The notes: generated by a model from the letters alone, not told the origin. DNA of 59,514 bases from Pseudomonas sp. PB106 (GCF_009764645.1 NZ_RWIM01000026.1:1-59514); one strand, 5' to 3'; positions 37,605 through 46,770 are shown, numbered from the stretch's first letter. Program-made: numbers and translations.

Positions 37605-38480
37605 ATGACCGCTATCGATAGCCTGCAAGTCTTTCAAGCCCTTAACCGCTCGCCGAACGCACGCCTTGTGCACAGCGCCGAGCTCGGTGACGGCTTGTCT
37701 GCAGCGTTGTGGACCAACCACCACGACGCTCAGGAATACGAAGCGCCCAGCCACCACACACTGTCCTGCTACATCGCCGGCGGCACCGGCACGTTTCGTC
37801 GCGGCCAACCGGGGCACAAGGGCGGACCGGACAAATTGTGCATCCTGCCCGCCGATCACGAATCGGGCTGGGTGATCAATGGCGATATCCGCTTGGCTCA
37901 TGTGTATTTCAGCGCGGAGCAATTTGCCCTCGGTTGCGTGACCTTGCTTGATCGCGAACCCCGGGAGATGCAACTGCGCGAGCAGACCTTTCTCGAAGAC
38001 CCGCAGCAGGCCCAGCGCTTTCGGCAACTGTTGACGCTGAACTGGGACGAACCCGCTGAACGTCTGCTGACCAGCAGCCTGGCCCACGAATTGATCAGCC
38101 ACACCTTGCTCAGCCAGGTTGGCGCGCGTAAGGGCTTGCGTTTAAAGGGTGGACTGGCGCCGCATCAGCGTCGGCAATTGGTCGAGTTCATCGACGGCCA
38201 ACTGGCCGAGCCGATCAGCCTCGGTCAACTCGCCGGGTTGTGTGCGTTATCGGAATACCACTTCGCGCGGATGTTCCGTACGAGCTTTGGCCTGCCGCCG
38301 CATCAATATGTGCTGGCGCGGCGCTTGAGTCGGGCGCGGGAGTTGTTGCGCAGCACTTCGCTGCCGTTGGGGGAGATTGCGCTGGCGTGCGGGTTTGCCA
38401 GTGCCAGTCATTTCACCAACCGCTTCAAGCAGGTTTTGGGTGGCACGCCTGGCGAATATCGGCAGGCGTTTTTGCGTTAG
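37605..38480 (+). CDS. AraC-family transcriptional regulator
   Basis: 291 residues: an N-terminal cupin-like sensor domain (about 35-110, YIAGGTGTFRRG) and two C-terminal HTH motifs (about 190-290; ISLGQLAGLCALSEYHFARMF and LGEIALACGFASASHFTNRFK), ending with the family's GGTPGEYRQ. Divergent from the EamA permease, its likely target. Confidence 0.93.
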   Translation: MTAIDSLQVFQALNRSPNARLVHSAELGDGLSAALWTNHHDAQEYEAPSHHTLSCYIAGGTGTFRRGQPGHKGGPDKLCILPADHESGWVINGDIRLAHVYFSAEQFALGCVTLLDREPREMQLREQTFLEDPQQAQRFRQLLTLNWDEPAERLLTSSLAHELISHTLLSQVGARKGLRLKGGLAPHQRRQLVEFIDGQLAEPISLGQLAGLCALSEYHFARMFRTSFGLPPHQYVLARRLSRARELLRSTSLPLGEIALACGFASASHFTNRFKQVLGGTPGEYRQAFLR

Positions 38481-38510
38481 AGCTGATTGTTTTTGGTCTG
38501 TCAGGGCCTC

Positions 38511-38564
38511 ATCGCTGGCAAGCCAGCTCCCACAAAGCCCTGTGGGAGCTGGCTTGCCAGCGAT
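38511..38564. repeat. REPIN, GCTGGCAAGCCAGCTCCCAC type
   Basis: Perfect 24-base arms with a 6-base centre (AAGCCC), starting ATCGCTGGCAAGCCAGCTCC. Identical arms to the element inside algK, opposite arrangement. It lies between convergent genes. Confidence 0.9.
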
Positions 38565-38585
38565 GAACGATGACGCGGTTCGGGA

Positions 38586-41015
38586 TCAAAACTCCAGGGT
38601 GCTGGACAAGGAGATCTGCCGCGAATCGCCCATCGACACAAAGAACCGGCTCGCCGCCGAGGTGTAATACGTGCGATCAAACAGGTTCTTCACATTCAGC
38701 TGAAACTTGACCTTCTGCCCTTCCACTTTCGTGTCGTACGTGGCGAACGCATCGGCCACGGTATAGCTCGGCAGGTCGAAATCATTCACCGCGTTACCCG
38801 CCCGCTCGCCGACATAACGCGCCCCGGCGCCGACGCGCAGCTGATCGCCACCGATCACGCTGCCGAAGTCATACACCGCTGACAGCGAGCCAGAATTCTT
38901 CGCCACGTTTTGCAGGCGCTTGCCTTTGTAGTCCGGGTCTTCGGTCACTTCGGCATCGGTGTAGGCGTAGCTGCCGATCATGCTCCAGCGCTCGCTCAGT
39001 TGACCGGTCAAATCCATTTCCAGACCTCGCGAGCGCACTTCACCGGCGGCGCTATAAATCGTCGTCGGGCCTTCAGAGTTGGCCACCAGCACGTTGCGTT
39101 TCTTGATGTCGAACAACGCGATGTTGCCGGTGATTTGCCCCGGCAGATCGAGGCGCGCGCCCAGTTCCCACGACTTGGCTTCTTCCGGCGCAATACTGCC
39201 ATCGAGCACCGTGCTGCTGCCGCTAAGCGGGGCGATGGTCGAGTTGGGTTTGAACGATTCGGTGTAGCTGCCGTAAAACGACAAGGCGTCGGTGTAGCGA
39301 TACACCAGCCCGGCACGCGGCACCCACTTCTGGCCGTTGCTGTCGGTGTTGGCCTTGAACGGCACGCCTTTGCCGGCGTACTGGTCGTACTCCTGGAAGC
39401 GCCCGCCAGCAACCAGAATCCACTGGTCGGTGAGGTGAATCGAGTCCTGCATGAAGATCGAATCGCTGCGCAGTTCATCGGTCTGCGCGCTGTCGGCAGT
39501 ACTCACGGTGGTGCCTTCGACTTCACGGCCATACACCGGATTGACGTAGCTGAAAGTGCTCAGACTTTTCTGCCGGATCAGGTCGGCGCGGTAGATCTTG
39601 CGGTACTCGTCATCGACGCCGAACACCAGGTCATGCTGCATGCCCAGCACGTTGACTTTGCCTTCGAGGCTGGCGGTGGTGAAACGGTCGGTGCTGATCG
39701 CGTTTTGCGTGCCGTCCATGCTGCGGGTCAGTGTGCCGTTTTTGGTGTTGATGGCCGTGACACGCACTTGGCTGGCGTCGTAGGTTTCGCGGTTCCAGCT
39801 GTAGCCGAAGTGGGCCTTCCAGTCGTCGTTGAGTTCGTGGTCAGCTTCGAAATGGTAGAGATCGGAACGCCCTTCCATATTGTTGAACGGCTCGTCCAGA
39901 CGCTCGTTGCGCGAGATATCCAGCGGATGATTGGTGCGCGGATCGATCAGCGTGCCACGGTCGAACGGCGTGAGAAATTCGCGGTGCTCGTAGGCGAACA
40001 ACAACTTGGTGCTTTCACCGAACCAGGCCAGCGACGGCGCGATCAGGGTTTCCCGATGGGTGCCGAAATTGCGCCAGTAATCTTCATCTTCGTGGTCGAG
40101 CACCATGCGATAGGCCAGCCCGGAATCACCCAGCGCGCCGGTGCTGTCAAAGGTGCCGCCGCTGCCATTCTTGCCATCGCCGTAGGTCGAGCCGCGCAGG
40201 GTCAAGGCGTTGTACTGCGCCAGTTCAGGCTTCTTGCTGACCAGGTTGACCACGCCGCCCGGGTCCTGAATCCCGTACAACAACGAGGCCGGTCCTTTGA
40301 GCACTTCGACGCGATCAACCGTGGCGTTCATGCCACGGCCCTGCACGATCGGCATGCCGTCGCGCATGATCGAACCGTTGCGGTTGTCACCGAAGCCGCG
40401 GGTCATCACCGAGTCTTGCGTGCTGCCCAGCGTGTTGCCCTGAGTGATGCCGCTGACGTTGGCCAGCGCATCGTCGAGATTGCGCGGCGCCTGATCGCGG
40501 ATGACCTGCGCCGGGATGACGTTGACGGTCTGCGGGACTTCCTGCAACGACGCCGAAGAACGCATCACCGAGCTGGTTTCCGGTGGCTGATAGCTCGTCG
40601 AATCGTCGCGCAGCGAGGTGATGGTGGTGGCGCCGAGGTTCAGCGCACCTTCGGTCGGTTTCGGTTCCAGCGCCAAGGTATGGCTGTCGGTGCGGCGGAA
40701 GCTCAGGCCCGAACCGCTGAGCAGGCGCTGCAGCGCTTGTTCGGCGCTCATCTGGCCGTTGACTGCCGGCGCGGTGAGGCCGTACGGCGCTTCATCGGTG
40801 TAGACCACACTCTGCCCGGTGACACGGCTGAAGTCGCTGAGGGCTTGGGGCAGCGGTTTGGCGGCCAAGGCGAAATTGAACTGCTTTTGCGTCTGGCTGC
40901 TGGCCGTTTCAGCGGCGCGCGCCACGCTCATCGGCAACAACGCCAACGCCGAAAAACTCAACGCCGACACGCCCAACCACTGTTTGACCGAACCCGATTT
41001 TGCCCTGGACTTCAT
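38586..41015 (-). CDS. TonB-dependent siderophore receptor with signalling (STN) domain
   Basis: 809 residues: signal peptide (about 1-34, ending ARAAE); STN signalling domain (about 45-115; FNFALAAKPLPQALSDFSRVTGQSVVY); plug domain with ASLQEVPQTVNVIPAQVI and RVEVLKGPASLLYGIQDPGGVVNLVSKKP; a 22-strand barrel; terminal LEF. Transports a ferric siderophore across the outer membrane and signals occupancy to the upstream FecR/ECF pair. Overall it resembles FoxA/FiuA-type hydroxamate receptors, but the ligand is not certain. 201 bases containing a REP pair separate it from fecR. Confidence 0.94.
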   Translation of the reverse strand: MKSRAKSGSVKQWLGVSALSFSALALLPMSVARAAETASSQTQKQFNFALAAKPLPQALSDFSRVTGQSVVYTDEAPYGLTAPAVNGQMSAEQALQRLLSGSGLSFRRTDSHTLALEPKPTEGALNLGATTITSLRDDSTSYQPPETSSVMRSSASLQEVPQTVNVIPAQVIRDQAPRNLDDALANVSGITQGNTLGSTQDSVMTRGFGDNRNGSIMRDGMPIVQGRGMNATVDRVEVLKGPASLLYGIQDPGGVVNLVSKKPELAQYNALTLRGSTYGDGKNGSGGTFDSTGALGDSGLAYRMVLDHEDEDYWRNFGTHRETLIAPSLAWFGESTKLLFAYEHREFLTPFDRGTLIDPRTNHPLDISRNERLDEPFNNMEGRSDLYHFEADHELNDDWKAHFGYSWNRETYDASQVRVTAINTKNGTLTRSMDGTQNAISTDRFTTASLEGKVNVLGMQHDLVFGVDDEYRKIYRADLIRQKSLSTFSYVNPVYGREVEGTTVSTADSAQTDELRSDSIFMQDSIHLTDQWILVAGGRFQEYDQYAGKGVPFKANTDSNGQKWVPRAGLVYRYTDALSFYGSYTESFKPNSTIAPLSGSSTVLDGSIAPEEAKSWELGARLDLPGQITGNIALFDIKKRNVLVANSEGPTTIYSAAGEVRSRGLEMDLTGQLSERWSMIGSYAYTDAEVTEDPDYKGKRLQNVAKNSGSLSAVYDFGSVIGGDQLRVGAGARYVGERAGNAVNDFDLPSYTVADAFATYDTKVEGQKVKFQLNVKNLFDRTYYTSAASRFFVSMGDSRQISLSSTLEF

Positions 41016-41130
41016 TGCTCAATGACCTGTGTAGAACCGCTACGGATGCGAATGGCTCGCAGTTTCAGTCACTACACGGATGGGGGTTGGGTTTACCTCA
41101 CCACAAAAATGAAAATAATTTTTGCAGCTC

Positions 41131-41215
41131 AAAAGATCGCAGCCTTCGGCAGCTCCTACAGGAGATCGCATTCCAATGTAGAAGCTGCCGAAGGCTGCGA
41201 TCTTTGGACTTTTGC
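41131..41215. repeat. REP pair between fecR-like and receptor genes
   Basis: Outward units AAAAGATCGCAGCC...GCTCCTACA and TGTAGAAGC...GGCTGCGATCTTT. The adjacent A/T-rich 41098-41130 is the likely promoter zone of the receptor gene. Confidence 0.8.
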
Positions 41216-41216
41216 T

Positions 41217-42206
41217 TCAACGCAAAATAATCAGATGCCCCAACACCTGATGCTGCTCAAACCCCAACACCCCTTGCAGAGAATTCAAAACTGCCTGCGG
41301 GTCCTTGCTCGGAAAACTGCCACTGACCTTACGCGCCGCCAATTCATCATTGAGCACAACAATTCGTCCCGGGTAATACCGGCGCAGATCCTCCACCACA
41401 TTCGCCAACGTCGACTTGTAGTAAGTCAGCCACCCTTGGCGCCAGGCCAGTTGCGCCTCACTGTCCGTCGTGTGAAGTTTTTCCGCCGCGCCTTCACCGT
41501 AAGCCACCTGCTGCCCCGCCGTGAGAATCTGCTGTTCGCCTTGACGATCGGCCTTCACCCCAACGCGCCCGGACAGCACCGTGACCTGCGCGCCGTGTGG
41601 CTGCAGACGCACTTCGAATTGCGTGCCGAGCACCCGCGCCTCGCCCTGCTCGGCCTCGACCACAAACGGATCACCGGTGTGCGTCACACTGAAAAAACCG
41701 GCACCGCGACGCAGTTGCACATGCCGCTCGCCGTGACTGAAATCAACGGCGATGGCGCTGTCGGCATCCAGCGTGACTTGCGATTGATCGGCCAACGTTA
41801 CCGTGCGAATTTCACCCGGCGCGGACACATAATCAGCACCCAAATCATCGACCCAACGCTGCGGCTGCCACCCTGTACCGAGGCTGACCATCAGCACCAG
41901 ACACGCCGCCATCGCCAGCACTCCGGTCCAACGCAACAGCGGCGAACGTCGCGGGCGATCCATCGCATCGAGATAACCCTGCAAGGCGAAAGCGTCTTCA
42001 GCGGCCAGGGTCTGCGCCGGGCCTTCGCTCAATTCCCAGAGCACTTGCGCCTGCGCGTAAGCCTCGGCGTGGGCCGGATCGGCGCGCAGCCATTGGCTGA
42101 AAATCAATTGATCGCCGGCACTCGGCCGATCATGCAACAGGCTCAGCCAGGCCAGTGCGGCCTGCTCCTGAGCGAGCGTCGGGGTGCTGGATTCTGATGG
42201 CTTCAC
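41217..42206 (-). CDS. FecR-family anti-sigma factor
   Basis: 329 residues: N-terminal DUF4880-like cytoplasmic region (about 10-75, with the sigma-binding W residues), one membrane segment (about 92-108, VLAMAACLVLMVSLG), and the periplasmic FecR domain (about 125-220, QVTLDADSAIAVDF and AEQGEARVLGTQFEVRL) with a C-terminal STN-like region contacting the receptor. The start overlaps the sigma gene stop by 4 bases (ATGA), giving coupled stoichiometry. Confidence 0.94.
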   Translation of the reverse strand: MKPSESSTPTLAQEQAALAWLSLLHDRPSAGDQLIFSQWLRADPAHAEAYAQAQVLWELSEGPAQTLAAEDAFALQGYLDAMDRPRRSPLLRWTGVLAMAACLVLMVSLGTGWQPQRWVDDLGADYVSAPGEIRTVTLADQSQVTLDADSAIAVDFSHGERHVQLRRGAGFFSVTHTGDPFVVEAEQGEARVLGTQFEVRLQPHGAQVTVLSGRVGVKADRQGEQQILTAGQQVAYGEGAAEKLHTTDSEAQLAWRQGWLTYYKSTLANVVEDLRRYYPGRIVVLNDELAARKVSGSFPSKDPQAVLNSLQGVLGFEQHQVLGHLIILR

Positions 42207-42769
42207 GGTGCTTTCCCTGGCAAGCGTGGCGCGGGTTCGCGCAGGCTGGCCTTGCAGGCCTCGAGGGCGCGCATCATATGTTTTTCCACAGCACTTTGGG
42301 AAAGGCCCATGGCTTTGGCGATGTCTGCGTACTTGCGCCCGTGAATGCGATTGAGCAAAAAAATCTGCCGCGTGCGCTCAGGCAATGCGCGCAACGCCGC
42401 TTCGACATGGCGCAGATCGTTGCCTGCTTCCAGCGCAGCTTGCGGCTCACTGCCGTGGCTGTGCGGTTCGTCCGGTTGCCAGCCTTCATTGACGCGGGTG
42501 CGCGTGCCTTCGCTGCGCAGATGATCGATGGCGATGTTGCCGGCACAGCGCAAAAGATAAGTGCTGAGTTCTTCGACCTGCACCAATGGCCGTCGCCAGA
42601 AGCGCAGAAACAGATCCTGCACCAGGTCCGCCGCCGTCGCCCGGCAACCGACGCGCCGGTTCACCAGCGCTTCCATTTGCGAACGCTGCGACAGGAACAC
42701 CTGGAGAAAATGCGCACGCGCCCCGCGCGGCTCGTCGTCGCGGGATTCCGGCGGCAGACCGATCAGCAC
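42203..42769 (-). CDS. ECF sigma factor, iron-starvation (FecI/FpvI-like) type
   Basis: 188 residues from a GTG at 42769. Sigma-2 region: ALVNRRVGCRATAADLVQDLFLRFWRRP; sigma-4 region with HTH: GRKYADIAKAMGLSQSAVEKHMMRAL. The GTG begins one base after the DUF3325 stop (TGAGGTG), so it is probably coupled to that gene; shorter starts are possible. It should direct transcription of the receptor gene when the receptor is occupied. Confidence 0.92.
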   Translation of the reverse strand: MLIGLPPESRDDEPRGARAHFLQVFLSQRSQMEALVNRRVGCRATAADLVQDLFLRFWRRPLVQVEELSTYLLRCAGNIAIDHLRSEGTRTRVNEGWQPDEPHSHGSEPQAALEAGNDLRHVEAALRALPERTRQIFLLNRIHGRKYADIAKAMGLSQSAVEKHMMRALEACKASLREPAPRLPGKAP

Positions 42770-42770
42770 C

Positions 42771-43097
42771 TCAGCACTGCGCCCAGGCTGCGACCGGACT
42801 GGCCAACAGGCTCAATCCGGCCAGCGCCAAGGCCAGACGCGGGCGATACGGCAGCAGCAACACCAAGGCCAGCGCACTGAGCATCAGCACGGCGAACCAG
42901 TCGACCAGACCGAAGCTCCAGCCGTTGGCCTTCACCGCTGCCACGAGCGATAAGCACAGCAACAGCCATCCGCCGATTTTCAGGCCCTGACGACGTCGCT
43001 CAGAAAGCTTATGGCCGAGCAGTTCATCGTGGTGCCGAGGCATCGACAGGCACAACGCGGTGAAGCCGGCGTAGGTGAGCAACAAAGGCAAAAGCAT
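42771..43097 (-). CDS. DUF3325 membrane protein
   Basis: 108 residues with three hydrophobic segments (about 1-16, 40-60, 66-100), starting MLLPLLLTYAGFTALCLSM. DUF3325 proteins accompany PepSY-TM and DUF3649 proteins at ferri-siderophore receptor loci. Its ATG overlaps the PepSY stop (ATGA). Confidence 0.87.
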   Translation of the reverse strand: MLLPLLLTYAGFTALCLSMPRHHDELLGHKLSERRRQGLKIGGWLLLCLSLVAAVKANGWSFGLVDWFAVLMLSALALVLLLPYRPRLALALAGLSLLASPVAAWAQC

Positions 43098-44683
43098 CAG
43101 TTCGCCCCTTGCTCAAGGATGATCGGCGCAGCCTTTTCGCGACGGGGCTTTTTGGCGCTGGCGGCGCTACCGGCGCGCTGCATTTTCCATCCAGCCCAAG
43201 CAAGGAAGAGACCCGTTGCGAGGCACGTCAGATCGAATCCGGCCAACGTCCAATCGCCCTTGATCAGGGTCACGACGAGATTCCACGGCGTGGTCAATGC
43301 ATTGATCAACGGCACCGAGGTAAACAGCACGGCGCCCAACAGAAGCTGCTCGACCCAGGCTTTGCGCCCCGGACGCAACAGTGCGTGCACCACACTCAAA
43401 CCCCAAGCGATGAAGAACGCATTCACTTCCCAATCCGCACGTCCGGCAAGGCTCACCGGCAACAGACGATTAGCCAAAAAGAATACCGCCACCGCCGAAA
43501 CCAGCCCGGCCATGCTGGCGATGTTCAGCACTTCCACCAGTCGCAACTCGAACGGCATCACACCACTCTTGGCGTGTTTGAGTTGACGCTTGCCGAGCCA
43601 GATCACCAGCCCGGTGCCGATCATTGCCGTCCCGGCCAGGCCGCAGATGAAGTACAGCCAACGCAATACCGGGCCGGCGAAATGGCCCATGTGCAAACCA
43701 TAGAACGCGCCGCCAACGGCCATCGCCACCGGTTGATCCGGTGTACTGCCGAGCCGTTCGCCGGTGACGCCGTTGAAGGTCACGGCGCTGCCAAAATCAT
43801 GCACCACGCGGTCACTGGCGCGTGACAGCACCACGCTGGCATTGGCGTCGCCCGGATTGTTCACTGACAGGCGTGCAGTCTCGCCGCCCGACCATTGCGC
43901 GCTGGCCTTGGCCAGCAGCGGCGCCAGTGGGGCGAGTGGTGCCGCAACGTTGGCCCGCTCGGGCGTCTTCGAAGCAGGAAACACCTCATCGTAGAACTTG
44001 CGCACGTCGCTACCGTAAGACGCGACGATGCTCGCCGGCATGACCATCGACATGAAAATCACCAGGCTGCTGTAAGTGATCATCAAGTGGAACGGCAGCA
44101 CCAGCACGCCGACCGCGTTATGCCCGTCGAGCCAGGAGCGCTGGCCCTTGCGCGGGCGGAAGGTGAAGAAGTCCTTGAAGATTTTCTTGTGGGTGATGAT
44201 CCCGGTGATCAGCGCAATAAACATCACCATCGCGGCGATGGTCGCCAGCCAGCGGCCCCATGGGTAAGGCATCTGCAATTGAAAGTGGAAGCGGTAGAAG
44301 AACTCGCCACCCATGCTTTCGCGGCCCTGCACTTCGGTGCCGGTTTGTGCGTCGAGGGTTTTCGATTCGAAGCGCCCGCGCTCACCGGGATTGGCCGGCG
44401 CCTGCTGCCAGCGCACGGTCAACCCGGGATCGCGGGCACTGGGCATATCGATCAGCCAGCGTGAGGCGCCAGCGGCGTGTTGCTGCAGATAATCCTGGGC
44501 AAGCGTCAGGCTCGTCTCGGCACTCACCGCGCGCGCCGGGATTTCCGGCTGCATCCAGTGGCTGATTTCATCCTTGAAATAGGCCAGCGTGCCGGTCAGA
44601 AAAATCGCGAACAGCAACCAGCCGAACAGCAATCCGGTCCAGGTGTGCAGCCAGGCCATCGCCTGACGGAAACCTTCTTTCAT
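43097..44683 (-). CDS. PepSY-associated transmembrane protein, putative siderophore-iron reductase
   Basis: 528 residues from the ATG at 44683; the frame continues upstream but overlaps the DUF3649 gene. PepSY_TM layout: an N-terminal helix with MAWLHTWTGLLFGWLLFAIFLTGTL, a periplasmic stretch, three further central helices and C-terminal helices. Histidines in the helices could bind haem. Related FoxB-like proteins take part in release of iron from siderophores at the inner membrane. Start overlaps the DUF3649 stop by 4 bases. Confidence 0.9.
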   Translation of the reverse strand: MKEGFRQAMAWLHTWTGLLFGWLLFAIFLTGTLAYFKDEISHWMQPEIPARAVSAETSLTLAQDYLQQHAAGASRWLIDMPSARDPGLTVRWQQAPANPGERGRFESKTLDAQTGTEVQGRESMGGEFFYRFHFQLQMPYPWGRWLATIAAMVMFIALITGIITHKKIFKDFFTFRPRKGQRSWLDGHNAVGVLVLPFHLMITYSSLVIFMSMVMPASIVASYGSDVRKFYDEVFPASKTPERANVAAPLAPLAPLLAKASAQWSGGETARLSVNNPGDANASVVLSRASDRVVHDFGSAVTFNGVTGERLGSTPDQPVAMAVGGAFYGLHMGHFAGPVLRWLYFICGLAGTAMIGTGLVIWLGKRQLKHAKSGVMPFELRLVEVLNIASMAGLVSAVAVFFLANRLLPVSLAGRADWEVNAFFIAWGLSVVHALLRPGRKAWVEQLLLGAVLFTSVPLINALTTPWNLVVTLIKGDWTLAGFDLTCLATGLFLAWAGWKMQRAGSAASAKKPRREKAAPIILEQGAN

Positions 44684-44985
44684 GCCAGCCCCAGACCACG
44701 TGCGGCGCCGGAAATGGTCGCCAGAATCACGCTCGGCACCAACAAACCAACCCACGCCGACCATGCGGTGCGGCAGGCGAAACACCACAACACGGCGACC
44801 AGATAGACCAGAAACGAAATGGTCATGCCGGTGACCACCGCTTCGGCGCGGCTCAACGGCAACCACAACGTCAGGGTAACGCTGGCCAGCGCGGCAACCA
44901 GATAGCCGCCGAACACCGCCGCCAATACTCGCGAGGTGACAGCCAGACGGTAGGACATGGGAAGTGTGGCGAGTTTGCCTTTCAT
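44680..44985 (-). CDS. DUF3649 membrane protein
   Basis: 101 residues from the ATG at 44985 (AGGG upstream), MKGKLATLPMSYRLAVTSRV, with three hydrophobic segments. DUF3649 is a known companion of PepSY_TM and DUF3325 in iron-uptake loci. It is the promoter-proximal gene of the leftward six-gene iron cluster and is divergent from the second ECF sigma gene. Confidence 0.87.
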   Translation of the reverse strand: MKGKLATLPMSYRLAVTSRVLAAVFGGYLVAALASVTLTLWLPLSRAEAVVTGMTISFLVYLVAVLWCFACRTAWSAWVGLLVPSVILATISGAARGLGLA

Positions 44986-45046
44986 GTTTCGACCCTGAAA
45001 CGAAAAACGTCCGGCCGATGTGCCGAACTGATAAGCGAGCAATATT

Positions 45047-45065
45047 AATGATAAATATTCTCATA
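45047..45065. promoter_or_regulatory. Candidate Fur box in divergent iron-gene promoter
   Basis: AATGATAAATATTCTCATA, an A/T-rich imperfect palindrome close to the Fur consensus GATAATGATAATCATTATC. It stands in a 188-base region between two divergently transcribed iron-signalling operons, exactly where Fur control is expected. Assigned by eye. Confidence 0.6.
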
Positions 45066-45173
45066 TGCAAAAGCATCTGATTGCCGGCTGAGCGCTTCGC
45101 ACCCTACAATGCGAACAGTTCTTGTTCTCTAACGTACTCTCTACCGCGTCAAGAAAGCGCCCGGAGTCCACCG

Positions 45174-45662
45174 TTGTCGTCCGCCCACCCCGTCGAATCG
45201 CTCTATCAGGCTCATCACAGCTGGCTGACTGGCTGGCTGCGGCGCAAACTCGGCTGCCCGGACAGCGCAGCGGACCTGGCTCAGGACACGTTCATCAAGG
45301 TGCTGACCGCCCGCGAGCCGCCAGTGATCATCGAGCCGCGCGCCTTTCTGACAACGCTGGCCAAGCGCGTACTGTTCAATCATTACCGCCGTCAGGATCT
45401 CGAACGCGCCTACCTCGACACGCTGGCGCAGATGCCGGAAATGGCCGCGCCGTCGGAAGAACACAAAGCGATCATCCTGCAAACCCTGATGGAACTGGAT
45501 GAGCTGCTCGACGGCTTGCCACGCCAGGTCAAACGCGCCTTTTTGCTGGCACAGGTCGATGGCCTGACCTATCCACAAATCGCCGCCGAACTCGGCATCT
45601 CCGTGGCCACCGTCAAACGGCATCTGAACAAAGCGGCGATGCGCTGCTATTTCGCCTTATGA
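45174..45662 (+). CDS. fecI: ECF sigma factor FecI-like
   Basis: 162 residues from a TTG at 45174 with CGGAG upstream at good spacing; an in-frame ATG at 45081 would overlap the promoter/Fur region and is unlikely. Begins MSSAHPVESLYQAHHSWLTGWLRRKLG, the standard FecI opening; DLAQDTFIKVL is region 2 and YPQIAAELGISVATVKRHLNKA the region-4 HTH. With the following fecR and fecA it forms a citrate-type surface-signalling unit. Confidence 0.93.
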   Translation: MSSAHPVESLYQAHHSWLTGWLRRKLGCPDSAADLAQDTFIKVLTAREPPVIIEPRAFLTTLAKRVLFNHYRRQDLERAYLDTLAQMPEMAAPSEEHKAIILQTLMELDELLDGLPRQVKRAFLLAQVDGLTYPQIAAELGISVATVKRHLNKAAMRCYFAL

Positions 45663-46591
45663 ATCGCGCGCCGGATTTCTCATCGCAAGTGGCCGAACAG
45701 GCGGTGCACTGGCTGCTGGAAATGCAGCAAGGCGCGCTCACCCCGCGTCAGCAACAGGCCTGGCAACAATGGCTGAACGCACACAGCGAACATCAGCGCG
45801 CGTGGGAACACATTCAGCGCGTCAACCAGCGCTTGCGCGGTGTGTCTTCACCGTTGGCGCATGCGGCGCTGAACGGGCCGAAGTCGGGTAGCCGTCGTCA
45901 GGCGCTCAAGCTGCTGCTGATTCTCGGCGCCGGCTCAGCCGTCACCTGGGGCATGCGCGAACACAACCCGCTGCCGTCAATGCTCGCCGATTACCGCAGT
46001 CCAGTCGGCCAGCGGCGTAAAATTGCCTTGGGCAGCGGTAATCAGTTGCAGCTCAACACCGCCAGTGCGGTGGATGTGAACACTTCGGCACGCCTGATCC
46101 AATTGCTCGAAGGCGAAATCCTCCTGACTGCTGGGCAATCCTTCGAAGTGCGCACGGCGCAGGGCGTTCTGAAAACTCAGGGTGCGCGTCTCAACGTGCG
46201 CCAGTTTGCCGATCGTACGCAGGTCGCGCTGTTCGACGGTCGAGTCGAACTGAGCAGCAATGGACGCGCGCCCATGTTGCTGCCTGTCGCGCGCGAATTG
46301 AGTTTCACCTCGACATCCGTCAGCGCAGCCAAACCGCTGAATGCCAACAGCGGCGCCTGGGCCGATGGCATGTTGGTCGCGGCGCACATGCGCCTCGGTG
46401 ACTTCCTCGATGAACTCGGCCGTTACCGTCGCGGCCAACTCAATTGCGATAAAAAAGTCGCCGATCTGTTGATTTCCGGGACGTATCCGCTGGACGACAG
46501 CGAGCGAATTCTTGACCTGCTGGAAATCAGTTTGCCGGTAAAAGTGAAGCGCTTCACGCGCTACTGGGTGACCGTCGAAGCGCGGGTTTAA
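45659..46591 (+). CDS. fecR: FecR-like anti-sigma/signal transducer
   Basis: 310 residues; N-terminal cytoplasmic domain with W residues (about 15-70, QQQAWQQWLNAHSEHQRAWEH), a weakly hydrophobic membrane segment (about 80-100, LKLLLILGAGSAVTWGM) and periplasmic FecR domain (about 120-230). ATG overlaps the sigma stop (ATGA). It would relay receptor occupancy to the FecI-like factor. Confidence 0.93.
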   Translation: MNRAPDFSSQVAEQAVHWLLEMQQGALTPRQQQAWQQWLNAHSEHQRAWEHIQRVNQRLRGVSSPLAHAALNGPKSGSRRQALKLLLILGAGSAVTWGMREHNPLPSMLADYRSPVGQRRKIALGSGNQLQLNTASAVDVNTSARLIQLLEGEILLTAGQSFEVRTAQGVLKTQGARLNVRQFADRTQVALFDGRVELSSNGRAPMLLPVARELSFTSTSVSAAKPLNANSGAWADGMLVAAHMRLGDFLDELGRYRRGQLNCDKKVADLLISGTYPLDDSERILDLLEISLPVKVKRFTRYWVTVEARV

Positions 46592-46605
46592 AGAGCAAGA
46601 TCAAG

Positions 46606-46682
46606 CGACCGCAGCCTTCGGCAGCTCCTACATTGGGCATGCATATTTCCTGCAGGAGCTGCCGAAGGCTGCGATCTTTTGA
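46606..46682. repeat. REP pair between fecR and fecA
   Basis: Outward units GACCGCAGCCTTCGGCAGCT...CTACA and TGCAGGAGC...GGCTGCGATCTTTT. The same position relative to the receptor gene is occupied by a REP pair in the opposite, leftward system (41131-41215). Confidence 0.8.
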
Positions 46683-46770
46683 TCCTTGAAAAATAAATGA
46701 GCCGTTTTTCAGATCTGGCGTGACAGAGAAGGAAAGCCCCCTTGATTCAACCTTCTCAGGATCATCCGAC

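Noticed and set aside
41060..41130. An ECF or Fur site directly before the left receptor gene
   Set aside because: A TAAAC...CGT pair and an A/T-rich stretch are present, but spacing does not match known iron-starvation sigma promoters, so no site is called.
38910..42197. A 1095-codon open frame on the + strand
   Set aside because: It is antisense to the TonB receptor and fecR genes, whose products have clear family signatures. High GC at third positions opens such shadow frames.
44684..45076. N-terminal extension of the PepSY protein
   Set aside because: It overlaps the DUF3649 gene in another frame. The ATG at 44683 overlaps the DUF3649 stop and begins the family's N-terminal helix.
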